Below the pieces are notes generated by a model. That model did not search any database. It had not been told where the DNA came from and worked only from the letters and a program-made list of their open reading frames with translations. A stretch of 64,000 nt of DNA. Source: Aquisalimonas sp007126095 (lineage in GTDB: Bacteria; Pseudomonadota; Gammaproteobacteria; Nitrococcales; Aquisalimonadaceae). The stretch covers positions 51,443-115,442 of the forward strand of contig NZ_JBLWFT010000010.1 of the NCBI RefSeq assembly GCF_048323695.1, in the 5' to 3' direction. The translations under genes and the position numbers were made by a program. Shown piece after piece: positions 54,601 through 63,869 of the stretch. Position 1 is the stretch's first letter. Every line of letters begins with the position of its first letter.

Positions 54601-55950
54601 ATGAACACCGCAAGCCATGACCCGTATGCCCTGCGCGGCACCCTCATCGACTGCGACGCCGTCGCCGACACGGCGGTGGGCAGCGAGGCCCTGCGCATCA
54701 TCGAGGACGGGGCCCTGATCATCGAGGACGGGCACATCATCGCGCGCGGCCCCGCCGCGGAGGTGCTGACCGGAGACCGGTCGCATCTAACGATGCACGA
54801 CTACAGCGGCCGCTGGCTGCTACCCGGGTTCATCGACAGCCATATCCACTACCCGCAGACGGACATCATCGCCAGTTTCGGCTCCCAGCTGCTGGAGTGG
54901 CTGGAACGCTATACGTTCCCGGCCGAGGCGAGCTTCGCTGATCCGGAGGTGGCCCGGGAGACGGCGGACTTCTTCCTGCAGGAGCTGTTCCGCAACGGCA
55001 CCACCAGCGCCAACGTGCTGGGCACGGTACACGCCCAATCGGCGGACGCTATCTTCGAGGCGGCGCAGCACCACGGCATGCGCCTCATTGCCGGCAAGGT
55101 GATGATGGACCGAAACTGCCCGGAGGCCATTCAGGACACCCCCGAGAGCGGCTATCGCGACTCCCGCGAGTTGCTGGAGCGCTGGCACGGCGTGGACCGC
55201 CTGCGCTACGCCATCACCCCGCGGTTTGCGCCGACGTCCAGCGACGCACAGCTGCAGAAAACATCGGAACTCGCCCGGGAGTTCCCGGACGCCTACCTGC
55301 ACACGCACCTCGCGGAGAACCGCAACGAAGTGGCCTGGGTCGGCGAACTGTTCCCCTGGGCGCGGAGCTACATGGACGTGTACGACCATTACGGGCTGGT
55401 GCGCGAGCGCTCCGTGTTCGCCCACTGCATCTACCTGGACGACACCGACCGCCGGCGCATGGCGGACACCGGCGCGGCCATCGCCTTCTCGCCCACATCG
55501 AACACGTTCCTGGGCAGCGGCCTGCTGGAGTACCGCGACGCCCGCGCCACCGGCATCCGCGTGGGCCTGGCCACGGACGTGGGCGGCGGCAGCAGTTTCA
55601 GCATGTTCCGCACCGCCAGCGAGGCGTACAAGGTGTCCTGCCTGAACGGCACGCCCCTGTCCGCCGCCAGCCTGCTGCACCTGGCGACCCGCGGCAGCGC
55701 CGATGCCCTGGATATTGCCGACCGGGTGGGCAGCCTGGACGCGGACAAGGAGGCAGACATCATCGTGGTGGACCCTGCCGCCACGCCCCTCACGGCGCGG
55801 CGCACCGCCCCGGCAACCCTGCAGGAAAGCCTGTTCGCCCTGCTCATGCTGGGCGACGACCGCCATATCGAGACCACCTACGTGGGCGGCCGGATCGTCC
55901 ACCAAAAGAATGCGCACGCGCCCGGAAGCGTCCCGGAGCGAAAGCCATAA
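54601..55950 (+). CDS. guaD: Guanine deaminase
   Basis: A 449-residue amidohydrolase that deaminates guanine to xanthine. It has the zinc-binding LLPGFIDSHIHYPQTD, the substrate segment IIASFGSQLLEWLERYTFPA, YLHTHLAENRNEVAWV, VFAHCIYLDDTDRRRM, IAFSPTSNTFLGSGLL and the metal aspartate in LATDVGGGSSFSMFR. ATG at 54601 follows GGGAGAGCC. It feeds xanthine to the xdh genes 24 bases downstream. Confidence 0.96.
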   Translation: MNTASHDPYALRGTLIDCDAVADTAVGSEALRIIEDGALIIEDGHIIARGPAAEVLTGDRSHLTMHDYSGRWLLPGFIDSHIHYPQTDIIASFGSQLLEWLERYTFPAEASFADPEVARETADFFLQELFRNGTTSANVLGTVHAQSADAIFEAAQHHGMRLIAGKVMMDRNCPEAIQDTPESGYRDSRELLERWHGVDRLRYAITPRFAPTSSDAQLQKTSELAREFPDAYLHTHLAENRNEVAWVGELFPWARSYMDVYDHYGLVRERSVFAHCIYLDDTDRRRMADTGAAIAFSPTSNTFLGSGLLEYRDARATGIRVGLATDVGGGSSFSMFRTASEAYKVSCLNGTPLSAASLLHLATRGSADALDIADRVGSLDADKEADIIVVDPAATPLTARRTAPATLQESLFALLMLGDDRHIETTYVGGRIVHQKNAHAPGSVPERKP

Positions 55951-55974
55951 CGCTTTGAACTATGAGGAACACTC

Positions 55975-57441
55975 ATGTCTGATCCAATCCGATTCCTGCT
56001 CGGAACCAGCGAACGGGAGATCCGCGACGCCGACCCGAACATGACGGTACTGCAGTGGCTGCGCACCCGCGCGGAGCAGCCCGGCACCAAGGAAGGCTGC
56101 GCCGAGGGCGACTGCGGCGCCTGTACCGTGGTGGTGGGTGAGCCCGACACCGGCGGGCGTATTCGCTACCGCGCCGTCAACGGCTGCATCCTCTTTCTTC
56201 CGGCCCTGCACGGCAAACAGCTCATCACCGTGGAGCATCTGCGCCAGCCCGACGGCGCCCTACACCCCGCGCAGCAGGCCCTGGTAGAGTGCCACGGTTC
56301 CCAGTGCGGCTTCTGCACCCCGGGCTTCGTGATGTCCATGTTCGCCATGTACCACAACGAGGATCGCCCCGGCCGCCAGCGTATCCAGGACGTGCTTGCC
56401 GGCAACCTCTGCCGCTGCACCGGCTACCGGCCCATTCTCGACGCCGCCGAGCGCATGTACGACCTGGGCGACGGAGACGCCTTCAGCGCTCGCGAGTCGG
56501 AGACGGCGCAGCGTCTGACCGCCCTGCGCGGCGACGACACCCTGCACGTCGCCGGCTCCGGACGCGATTACTACGCGCCCCGCACCACCGACGCCCTGGC
56601 GGACCTGCTGGCGGATCTGCCGGATGCCACCATTCTGGCCGGCGGCACCGACGTGGGGCTGTGGGTCACCAAGCAGCATCGCAAGCTCGATACCCTTCTC
56701 TACACCGGCGACGTGGACGAGATGAAGACCGTCCGCGAGGATGACGACTGGATCGATATCGGCGCCGCCGTAACCCACACCGACGCCATGGACCTGATCG
56801 GCCGGCACTACCCGGACTTCGGCGAGCTGCTGCGGCGCTTCGCCTCGGTGCAGATCCGCAACTCCGGCACCCTGGGCGGCAACATCGCCAACGCCTCGCC
56901 CATCGGCGACTCCATGCCGGTGCTGATCGCCCTGAACGCCGAACTGGTTCTGCGCCAGGGCAGCAGCCTGCGCACCCTGCCCATCGACCAGTTCTTCCTG
57001 GACTACCGCAAGACCGCCATGGCCGCCGGCGAGTTCGTCGAGCGCATCCGCGTTCCGAAACCGGCAGCGGGCTGGCAGCTGCGCTGCTACAAGCTCTCGA
57101 AGCGCTTCGACCAGGACATTTCCGCGGTGTGCGCGGCGTTCAATCTGCGGCTGGACGGCAACATGGTGCAGGACGTGCGTATCGGTTTCGGCGGCATGGC
57201 AGCCATACCCGCCCGGGCCGTGCAAACGGAAACCGCCCTGCGCGGTCAGCCCTGGAACGAGGCCTCCGTGACCGCCGCCGGCGCGGCACTGGAGACCGAG
57301 TTCAAGCCCATGAGCGACATGCGCGCCAGCGCCGACTACCGCATGCTCACGGCCAGGAACCTGTTGCGTAAATGCCACCTGGAGACCACGAATCACCCGA
57401 CACCGACACGGGTACTCGACCATGAGGAGGCGCAGGCATGA
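55975..57441 (+). CDS. xdhA: Xanthine dehydrogenase, Fe-S/FAD subunit
   Basis: A 488-residue subunit of the cytoplasmic molybdenum hydroxylase that converts hypoxanthine and xanthine to urate. Two [2Fe-2S] sites are visible: a ferredoxin-like one (GCAEGDCGACTVVVGE) and a helical one (GSQCGFCTPGFVMSM, NLCRCTGYRPI). An FAD domain follows (ATILAGGTDVGLWVTKQHR, SVQIRNSGTLGGNIANASPI). The layout is the XdhA of two-subunit bacterial enzymes. The stop overlaps xdhB by 4 bases. Confidence 0.97.
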   Translation: MSDPIRFLLGTSEREIRDADPNMTVLQWLRTRAEQPGTKEGCAEGDCGACTVVVGEPDTGGRIRYRAVNGCILFLPALHGKQLITVEHLRQPDGALHPAQQALVECHGSQCGFCTPGFVMSMFAMYHNEDRPGRQRIQDVLAGNLCRCTGYRPILDAAERMYDLGDGDAFSARESETAQRLTALRGDDTLHVAGSGRDYYAPRTTDALADLLADLPDATILAGGTDVGLWVTKQHRKLDTLLYTGDVDEMKTVREDDDWIDIGAAVTHTDAMDLIGRHYPDFGELLRRFASVQIRNSGTLGGNIANASPIGDSMPVLIALNAELVLRQGSSLRTLPIDQFFLDYRKTAMAAGEFVERIRVPKPAAGWQLRCYKLSKRFDQDISAVCAAFNLRLDGNMVQDVRIGFGGMAAIPARAVQTETALRGQPWNEASVTAAGAALETEFKPMSDMRASADYRMLTARNLLRKCHLETTNHPTPTRVLDHEEAQA

Positions 57442-59813
57442 GCGGGCGCACCTTTCCCGAATTCGACAACGCCAGCCGCACGGTGCACAAGCCGCACCCC
57501 CACGACAGTGCGCACAAGCACGTCACCGGCGAGGCAGTGTACACCGACGACATCCCCGAGCCGCGCAACCTGCTGCACGCCTACGTCCGGCTGAGCGACA
57601 CGGCCCATGCGAAGATCACGGGCATGGACGTCTCCGCCTGCCGCGAGGTGCCGGGCGTCGCCGCGGTGATGACGGCGGACGACCTCCCCGCGAAACGGGA
57701 CGTGGGGCCGGTCTTCCCGGGCGATCTCGTCTTCGCCGAGAACACCATCAACTACTGGGGCCAGGCCCTGTTCGCCGTGGCCGCCGAGGACCTGGGCACC
57801 GCCATTACGGCGGCGAAGAAGGGCCGGGTCGAATTCGACGAACTGGAGCCGGTGCTCACCATTGATGATGCGCTGGAGAAGGAGTCGTTCGTACTCGACA
57901 CCCGGCGCTTCGACAAGGGCGACACCGACTCCGCCCTGGCGCAGGCGGCCCATCGGCTGGACGGCGAATTCGCCATCGGCGCTCAGGACCACTTCTACCT
58001 GGAAGGCCAGATCGCCATGGCCGTACCCCAGGAAGACGGCGACATGCTCGTCTACAGCTCCACCCAGCACCCCTCCGAAGTCCAGCATCTGGTGGCGGGC
58101 GTGCTGGGCATCCCCGACCACGGCGTCGTCATCGAGACCCGGCGCATGGGCGGCGGTTTCGGCGGCAAGGAGACGCAGCCCGCACACATCGCCGCCATCG
58201 CCGCGGTGCTGGCCCAGCGCACCGGCCGCCCGGTGAAGCTACGGCTGGACCGCGACGACGACATGGTCATGACCGGCAAGCGCCACGACTTCAAGGTGCG
58301 CTACGACGTCGGCTTCGACGACACCGGGCGCATCCAGGGCGTGGACTTCATGCTGGCGTCGCGCTGCGGCATCTCGGCGGACCTCTCCGGCGCCGTGAAC
58401 GACCGCGCCATGTACCACGCGGACAACGCCTACTACCTGCCGAACACGCGCATCGTCTCGCACCGGTGCTACACCAACACGGTGTCCAACACCGCCTTCC
58501 GCGGCTTCGGCGGCCCCCAGGGCATGATGGCCATCGAGTACGTCATGGACGAGATCGCCCGCCACCTGGGGCTGGACGCCTTCGAGGTGCGCCGGCGCAA
58601 CCTCTACGGCATCGACGAGCGCAACGAGACGCCCTACGACCAGATCGTGGAGGACAACATCCTCCCGGAACTGTTCGACGATATCGAACGCAGCGCCGAG
58701 TACGCCGAGCGCCGCCGTCAGGTGGACGCCTTCAACGGCGAGGGCGGCGTGCTGCGCAAGGGCCTGGCGGTGACGCCGGTGAAGTTCGGCATCTCGTTCA
58801 CCACCACACACCTGAACCAGGCCGGCGCGCTGGTGCTCGTCTACACCGACGGCAGCATCCAGCTCAACCACGGCGGCACGGAGATGGGCCAGGGGCTGTA
58901 CACCAAGGTGGCGCAGATCGTCGCCGAGGAGTTCGGCGTGGATCTGGAGCGAGTGCGCATCACCGCCACCACCACCGGCAAAGTGCCCAACACGTCGGCC
59001 ACGGCGGCCTCCTCGGGCACCGACCTGAACGGTATGGCAGCACAGAACGCCGCCCGCGCCATCAAGTGGCGCCTGACGAAGCTGGTCAGCGAGACCTGGA
59101 ACGTGGATGCCGAGGATGTGGCCTTCCGCGACGGCCAGGTCCTGGTGGGTGACGACCCGCTGTGCACCTTCCCGGAACTGTGCCAACGGGCACACCTGAA
59201 CCGCATCCAGCTCTCGGAGGCGGGCTTCTACGCCACCCCGAAGATCCACGTGGACAAGGCCACGCTCAAGGGCCGGCCGTTCTACTACTTCGCCTACGGC
59301 ATCGCCTGCGCGGAGGTGCTGGTGGACACGCTCACCGGCGAGTATCGGGTGGTGCGCACCGACATTCTCCACGACTGCGGCAAGTCCCTGAACCCCGCCA
59401 TCGACCTGGGACAGGTGGAAGGGGGCTTCGTCCAGGGCATGGGCTGGCTGACCACAGAGGAGCTGGTGTGGAACGACAAGGGCAGCCTGACCACCCATGC
59501 ACCCTCCACCTACAAGATCCCGGCGGCCAGCGACATGCCCGTGGATTTCCGCGTGCGGCTGCTAGACTCCGGCTACAATCGGGAGAAGGCGGTGCGCCGG
59601 TCCAAGGCCGTGGGTGAACCGCCGCTGATGCTGGCCATGTGCGTCTACCACGCCCTCAAGGACGCCGTGAACAGCGTCGCACCCCGGGGGGCGCGGGTCC
59701 GGCTGGACGCCCCGGCAACGCCCGAGAAGGTGCTGCTGGCCATGGAGAGCGCCCGCCGTCTGGGTGGTGATGTCGCGGCCCGGGCGGACAGACTCGAGGA
59801 GGTGGACGAGTGA
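57438..59813 (+). CDS. xdhB: Xanthine dehydrogenase, molybdopterin subunit
   Basis: A 791-residue catalytic subunit. Motifs are AVYTDDIPEPRNLLHAYVRL, DHFYLEGQIAMAVPQED, the molybdopterin contact RRMGGGFGGKETQ, AFRGFGGPQGMMAIEYVMDE, LNHGGTEMGQGLYTKVAQI and the C-terminal AVGEPPLMLAMCVYHALKDA, whose glutamate is the catalytic base. Length matches bacterial XdhB. It overlaps xdhA and xdhC by 4 bases each, so the three are translationally coupled. Confidence 0.97.
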   Translation: MSGRTFPEFDNASRTVHKPHPHDSAHKHVTGEAVYTDDIPEPRNLLHAYVRLSDTAHAKITGMDVSACREVPGVAAVMTADDLPAKRDVGPVFPGDLVFAENTINYWGQALFAVAAEDLGTAITAAKKGRVEFDELEPVLTIDDALEKESFVLDTRRFDKGDTDSALAQAAHRLDGEFAIGAQDHFYLEGQIAMAVPQEDGDMLVYSSTQHPSEVQHLVAGVLGIPDHGVVIETRRMGGGFGGKETQPAHIAAIAAVLAQRTGRPVKLRLDRDDDMVMTGKRHDFKVRYDVGFDDTGRIQGVDFMLASRCGISADLSGAVNDRAMYHADNAYYLPNTRIVSHRCYTNTVSNTAFRGFGGPQGMMAIEYVMDEIARHLGLDAFEVRRRNLYGIDERNETPYDQIVEDNILPELFDDIERSAEYAERRRQVDAFNGEGGVLRKGLAVTPVKFGISFTTTHLNQAGALVLVYTDGSIQLNHGGTEMGQGLYTKVAQIVAEEFGVDLERVRITATTTGKVPNTSATAASSGTDLNGMAAQNAARAIKWRLTKLVSETWNVDAEDVAFRDGQVLVGDDPLCTFPELCQRAHLNRIQLSEAGFYATPKIHVDKATLKGRPFYYFAYGIACAEVLVDTLTGEYRVVRTDILHDCGKSLNPAIDLGQVEGGFVQGMGWLTTEELVWNDKGSLTTHAPSTYKIPAASDMPVDFRVRLLDSGYNREKAVRRSKAVGEPPLMLAMCVYHALKDAVNSVAPRGARVRLDAPATPEKVLLAMESARRLGGDVAARADRLEEVDE

Positions 59814-60574
59814 AGCCCTGGCTTGACGCCATGAACCGCTGCGTGGCCGACGACGTGCCCTGCGTCCTGGTCACGCTGGTGGGCACCGAGGGGTCGTCGC
59901 CGCGGGCATCCGGCGCCAAAATGCTGGTCACCGCATCGGACTCCACCGGTACGCTGGGAGGCGGCACGGTGGAACTGATCGCCCAGGAACGCGCCCGGGA
60001 GATGATCACCGGCGGGACCACCACCGTGTCGGAAGAGGACTTCACCCTCAACGACGCCCTGGATCAGGCGTGCGGGGGGCGCATGCGGCTGCTGTTCGAG
60101 CCGTTCCTGCCCTCCCCCCTCACCATCGCCATCTTCGGCGCGGGGCACGTGGGCCGCGCGCTGGTGGACGTGCTCGCCGGCATCCCCTGCCGCATCCACT
60201 GGGTGGACAGCCGCCAGGGCCAGTTTCCGGAGACGGTACCGGAGCAGGTGCGCACCCACGCCCCCGATGACCCGGCCAGCCTCGTGCCGGAGCTCCCGGC
60301 CGGGACCCTGCTGGTGGCCATGACCCACAGCCACGATACGGATCTGGATATCCTCAAGGCCGCCCTGCAGCGGGACGATCTGGGCTTCATCGGCACCATT
60401 GGCTCGTCCACCAAGCGCGGGCGATTCATGCACCGGTTGCGGGATGCCGGGCTCGGACAGGCCGCGGAGGAGCACCTCACCTGCCCGGTGGGGCTGCCCG
60501 GCATCGGCGGCAAGGCACCGGGGCATATCGCCGTGAGCCTGGCTGCGCAACTCCTGCAGGTGGCGGGGGAGTAG
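59810..60574 (+). CDS. xdhC: Xanthine dehydrogenase accessory protein XdhC
   Basis: A 254-residue chaperone that binds molybdenum cofactor, helps add the terminal sulfur and hands it to XdhB. It has the N-terminal LVTLVGTEGSSPRASGAKML and a Rossmann-type C-terminal half (IAIFGAGHVGRALVDVLAG, LGFIGTIGSSTKRGRFMHRL). It ends the guaD-xdhABC operon. A REP pair and a bidirectional terminator follow. Confidence 0.95.
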   Translation: MKPWLDAMNRCVADDVPCVLVTLVGTEGSSPRASGAKMLVTASDSTGTLGGGTVELIAQERAREMITGGTTTVSEEDFTLNDALDQACGGRMRLLFEPFLPSPLTIAIFGAGHVGRALVDVLAGIPCRIHWVDSRQGQFPETVPEQVRTHAPDDPASLVPELPAGTLLVAMTHSHDTDLDILKAALQRDDLGFIGTIGSSTKRGRFMHRLRDAGLGQAAEEHLTCPVGLPGIGGKAPGHIAVSLAAQLLQVAGE

Positions 60575-60582
60575 TTGTGGAT

Positions 60583-60659
60583 GGTGGACCTGAAGGTCCA
60601 CCCTACGCCAACCGCCTAGAGGACCGTGCAGCCGTAGGGTGGACGTTCACGTCCACCGT
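60583..60659. repeat. REP-like palindrome cluster D (2 units, inverted pair)
   Basis: Units at 60583-60606 and 60633-60659 in opposite orientation, with the same core as the other clusters, directly after the xdhC stop. Confidence 0.85.
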
Positions 60660-60677
60660 AACAACACGGTCATAACC

Positions 60678-60719
60678 CGGACACAAAAAACCCCGCCGAA
60701 GCGGGGTTTTTTGTGTCCG
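60678..60719. terminator. Bidirectional Rho-independent terminator
   Basis: CCCCGC/GCGGGG stem with loop CGAA, flanked by A6 and T6. The full palindrome reaches 19 bp per arm. It sits between the convergent xdhC and permease genes and should end transcription from both sides. Confidence 0.92.
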
Positions 60720-60754
60720 ACAAGGCCACCTTCCGGTGGCCCTGCTAACCGAGC

Positions 60755-62290
60755 TTAATCCTGCCCCGGCGACTGCGGACCGACGGCATCGTCCGCCGGG
60801 CCGTTGCCATCATCCAGGCCGTAACCCGTGAGCCAGTAGAAGGCGAAGAAGGCCGCCAGGATGAGATACCCGAGAGCGAAGTCCGGCGCACCCATGAAGG
60901 TCATCTCTTCCGCATGCATGATGCCGATGAAGGACAGCAGCGCCGCGATGCCCGCGAAGATCGTGGCCCGGAAGAAGTCCTTGTCGATGACGAACACGGT
61001 GATCGCGCCCAGGATAATGCCGGTAAACATGGCGCCTTCGGCCATGGGAGCGATGCCTCCCGAGACCCCGGCCATCACGTCGGCGGCATCATTGCCGAAG
61101 TTGGTGGCGATGTAGTTACCCAGATACGGCAGCATGGCCAGCACGATAGCCGGGAAGTAGCGCATGTCGTTGCCACGGAACGCCGTGGAGATCATGGAGA
61201 GCCCCACGAACACCAGCAGCGGCGCCACCACGGCCGTGGGAATGATCTCCGCCAGCGCGGCGATCAGCCCGAACATGGCCGCAAACAGGTAGACAATGCC
61301 ATTGAGGATGCTGTAGCCGCGTCCGGCATTCATCCACTTGGCACCCACCGAGGCAATGTACACCGTGGTCGGAAACGGCCCGCCAAACAACGCACCAAGC
61401 ATGGTGCCGACGCCGTCCACGGCCATGCACTCACGCACGTCATAACGGTCGCCTTCGGCCTCCATGGCTTCGACGTTGTTCATGGTCTCGATGGCATTGT
61501 AGAGCGTAATGGGCAGGACGACCGTCAGCAGGCCGGCCATGGCACCGAACAGGTAAGTGAAGCCCTGGATCCAGGTGAACTCGGGCAGAATCGGGTAGAA
61601 GCCGAAGTGCTCCATGCCCTCGGCCACGGAGTCCACCTCCGCCTGCCCCAGCAGATACGCCAGGCCCGTGCCGATAAGGATGGCGAACAGCGACGCCGGG
61701 ATGCGGAACGGCATGTGCACCTGGCCGACAATGCCGACGATGATGATGCCCAGCACCAGAATGCCGATCACCGGCATCTCGTAAGTGGTGAACAGCATCT
61801 GTCCGGCTATGAAGGTCAGCGCCACCCCGGCCAGCGCCCCGAGCATGGCGGCGCGCGGCAGGTTGCGCTTGACCCAGGCGCCGAGAAAGCTGATGCAGAC
61901 CTGTACCAGGCCGCTGAAGAAGCAGGCGGCGACGGCAATCTTCCAGGCCATCTCGGCGTCATCGGTGAACTGGTACGCCGGCAGAATCACGCCGAACAGG
62001 AACACGAACATGATCGGCGTACTGATGCCGTAGGACAACGCGGTTACGTCGGCGCGACCTTCCTTGCGGGCGAGTCGGCTTGCATACCAGGCATAGTAGA
62101 AGTTGCCCACCAGCACGGCGATGGCAGCGCCGGGGATGACCTTCCCGAAGACAATGTCCGTGGGGAAGCCAAAGCCCAGCAGGGTAATGGCGATGATGAC
62201 GAAGTTGGCGATGTTGTTCTGGAACAGTGCGAAGAAGGCATTCGTATCCTCCTTCTTGAACCACGGATAATGCTCCGGTGCTGAAGCCAT
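60755..62290 (-). CDS. NCS2-like purine permease (divergent subgroup)
   Basis: A 511-residue inner-membrane protein with about 13 helices, related to NCS2/AzgA carriers (FALFQNNIANFVIIAITLLG, YGISTPIMFVFLFGVILPAY, LPITLYNAIETMNNVEAMEA, GGPFPTTVYIASVGAKWMNA). It differs from the other three permeases in the window. AAGGAGGGGGATCC precedes the start. An operator at 62377-62386 places it in the purine regulon. The substrate is not determined. Confidence 0.88.
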   Translation of the reverse strand: MASAPEHYPWFKKEDTNAFFALFQNNIANFVIIAITLLGFGFPTDIVFGKVIPGAAIAVLVGNFYYAWYASRLARKEGRADVTALSYGISTPIMFVFLFGVILPAYQFTDDAEMAWKIAVAACFFSGLVQVCISFLGAWVKRNLPRAAMLGALAGVALTFIAGQMLFTTYEMPVIGILVLGIIIVGIVGQVHMPFRIPASLFAILIGTGLAYLLGQAEVDSVAEGMEHFGFYPILPEFTWIQGFTYLFGAMAGLLTVVLPITLYNAIETMNNVEAMEAEGDRYDVRECMAVDGVGTMLGALFGGPFPTTVYIASVGAKWMNAGRGYSILNGIVYLFAAMFGLIAALAEIIPTAVVAPLLVFVGLSMISTAFRGNDMRYFPAIVLAMLPYLGNYIATNFGNDAADVMAGVSGGIAPMAEGAMFTGIILGAITVFVIDKDFFRATIFAGIAALLSFIGIMHAEEMTFMGAPDFALGYLILAAFFAFYWLTGYGLDDGNGPADDAVGPQSPGQD

Positions 62291-62376
62291 GGATCCCCCT
62301 CCTTCCTGTGGCCGTCGCTTGCGGTGAAGAGACTGCGAGTGGAAACGGCTGCTTTGCGCAGCTCACTTATGAAGTT

Positions 62377-62386
62377 ATGTATACAA
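62377..62386. promoter_or_regulatory. GntR-type operator upstream of NCS2-like permease
   Basis: ATGTATACAA, about 87 bases before the permease start at 62290. Confidence 0.7.
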
Positions 62387-62534
62387 CCTTATTCTTCACT
62401 AATAGCCATTTCGGATACAGTAAATGACCAAAATTGTGTGCGCAACGCCTCGGTCTGACGCTGTTCCACCGCCGGGCCACTGGAATCGGGGAGCTGTGAC
62501 GGACGTCACAGGGTAAAGGATACGGGGAGATGGC

Positions 62535-62588
62535 TTGCCGTGCATAAGGCGCCGGACTGGTCACCTCCGGCCGCTTCATGCACGGCAA
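62535..62588. repeat. Large hairpin downstream of a small minus-strand gene
   Basis: TTGCCGTGCAT (62535-62545) pairs with ATGCACGGCAA (62578-62588). Inside, GCCGGA and TCCGGC pair again, so nearly the whole 54 bases fold. It lies after the stop of the gene at 62606 and may end that transcript, although no T-run follows. Confidence 0.65.
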
Positions 62589-62605
62589 AGACCTGGGATA
62601 GAAAC

Positions 62606-62872
62606 TTATTGATGGATCTGGCTGTGCGTCTCCATGTAACGACGCAAGGTCAGTTTCAACCGAGCGGCACGGGCGTGATCGTCACGCGCCTCCGCCGCCG
62701 CGATGCCGTCGGCGATCATGGCTCTGACGCGCTCTTCCCCTTCCGGCGTCTGCACCAGAAACCAACCCATTTCCAGAGCCGCCATCATGGGCAGGTGCTC
62801 GTGCTCGGCTATCGCCTCCACCTCGTCTTCGGTGAGGTCGGACATGGCGATGCAGTCTTCAATGGTCAGCAA
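62606..62872 (-). CDS. Small acidic protein of unknown function
   Basis: An 88-residue protein (LTIEDCIAMSDLTEDEVEAI, then AEHEHLPMMAALEMGWFLVQ) with a helical, charged C-terminus. A start at TTG 62872 is proposed because GGGAGG lies 8 bases upstream; the next ATG (MSDLTEDE) would shorten it. The frame is open to 63178, but that part overlaps another gene and shows no coding character. It lies just after the gene at 62992 on the same strand. No function is assigned. Confidence 0.55.
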   Translation of the reverse strand: MLTIEDCIAMSDLTEDEVEAIAEHEHLPMMAALEMGWFLVQTPEGEERVRAMIADGIAAAEARDDHARAARLKLTLRRYMETHSQIHQ

Positions 62873-62991
62873 AGTGTAACCCTCCCTGTCGAACTGGAAC
62901 GGGCGAAAGGATTCCGCCCCGCCTTTCCAGACACGGGTAACAACTGGCAGGTCACCTGCCGATGCCGATGCGTTGCCGACATGAGGCAGGC

Positions 62992-63663
62992 TCACTCCTG
63001 AGTGTAGACCTCGTAACGGGGTGCCCGGCGAATGGACAGACGAGATGCAATCATCTCTCTCAGAGCCCCCGTGTAGCGCCGCCGACCGCGGCGCAGCGCC
63101 TGGGCGCCGCCACGTGCGGCATCCGCCACCGTGGTCCAGGAGTACGCTACGGCGATCAGGCCGAACAGTTCCCACCAACTGGAACAGTAGATCTGAGCCT
63201 GGGAGGGGCTACCCTCGAAATCCCAAGGGCCGCGGTAAACCACGTGTGGCATGACCCGCTTCTGGGTCCGGGCCGCCTTGACGTTGACGGACCCGCCGAA
63301 TATCCACCGTTTGCCGGCACACAGCGCGTCAGCCGCGGAAAACAGGTAGATCGCGTTGCGCTCGTGTGCGGTCAGGGCATGACGAATCAGCCAGAAGCAG
63401 GTGATCTCGCAGGCGTTGCCGGTGGCCAGATAACGCTTGATGTCGGCGCGGGAGCGCGCCGGCTCGGGGATCATTTCATAGTAGCGCAGTGGCCCCCGGG
63501 AGTTGATGATGTAGCCGCCCACCATACGGCCGTCCTTGTAGAATGCGCGGACCGTATCGGCGCACAGAAAATAATTGATATCGATCGGGTTTTTGCACAA
63601 CTTACCGAAGTTCAGGAAGAATTCGCGGATGCTTTCGGGGTCTCTGAGCAGAGCGCTTTCCAT
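62992..63663 (-). CDS. Conserved-looking hypothetical protein
   Basis: A 223-residue soluble protein with a patterned N-terminal half (IREFFLNFGKLCKNPIDINY, RAFYKDGRMVGGYIINSRGP) and a later block (ACEITCFWLIRHALTAHERN, AGKRWIFGGSVNVKAA). The layout is faintly like an acetyltransferase (GNAT) fold, but no acetyl-CoA loop is certain. The C-terminal 30 residues are arginine-rich. GAGGACCG precedes the start. Function unknown. Confidence 0.65.
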   Translation of the reverse strand: MESALLRDPESIREFFLNFGKLCKNPIDINYFLCADTVRAFYKDGRMVGGYIINSRGPLRYYEMIPEPARSRADIKRYLATGNACEITCFWLIRHALTAHERNAIYLFSAADALCAGKRWIFGGSVNVKAARTQKRVMPHVVYRGPWDFEGSPSQAQIYCSSWWELFGLIAVAYSWTTVADAARGGAQALRRGRRRYTGALREMIASRLSIRRAPRYEVYTQE

Positions 63664-63869
63664 GGATATACGGTCCTCTTTGGGATCTGTTTTTTGCCCG
63701 CCTCATGGGCGAGGATTCAGTGTGAGATGACGCTGCATTGCAGGCCCCAGTGCCCTTGCGTCATGGCGTCACGCATTCAAGAATAGTCAACTTTCCGGAA
63801 CTTTCCTGGTGAAAGCGGCGGCTGGCGCGGGTTACAGGCGTTACTCGGGCGAATCCTGTGGTATGGTCA

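Larger units (their letters stand above)
62291..62605. other. Intergenic region with permease promoter and a large hairpin
   Basis: 315 bases without a gene. It holds the operator at 62377-62386 and the inverted repeat at 62535-62588 listed separately. Nothing else was recognised. Confidence 0.6.

Noticed and set aside
56260..57423. 387-codon minus-strand frame opposite xdhA
   Set aside because: xdhA is certain on the + strand; the antisense frame shows no motif.
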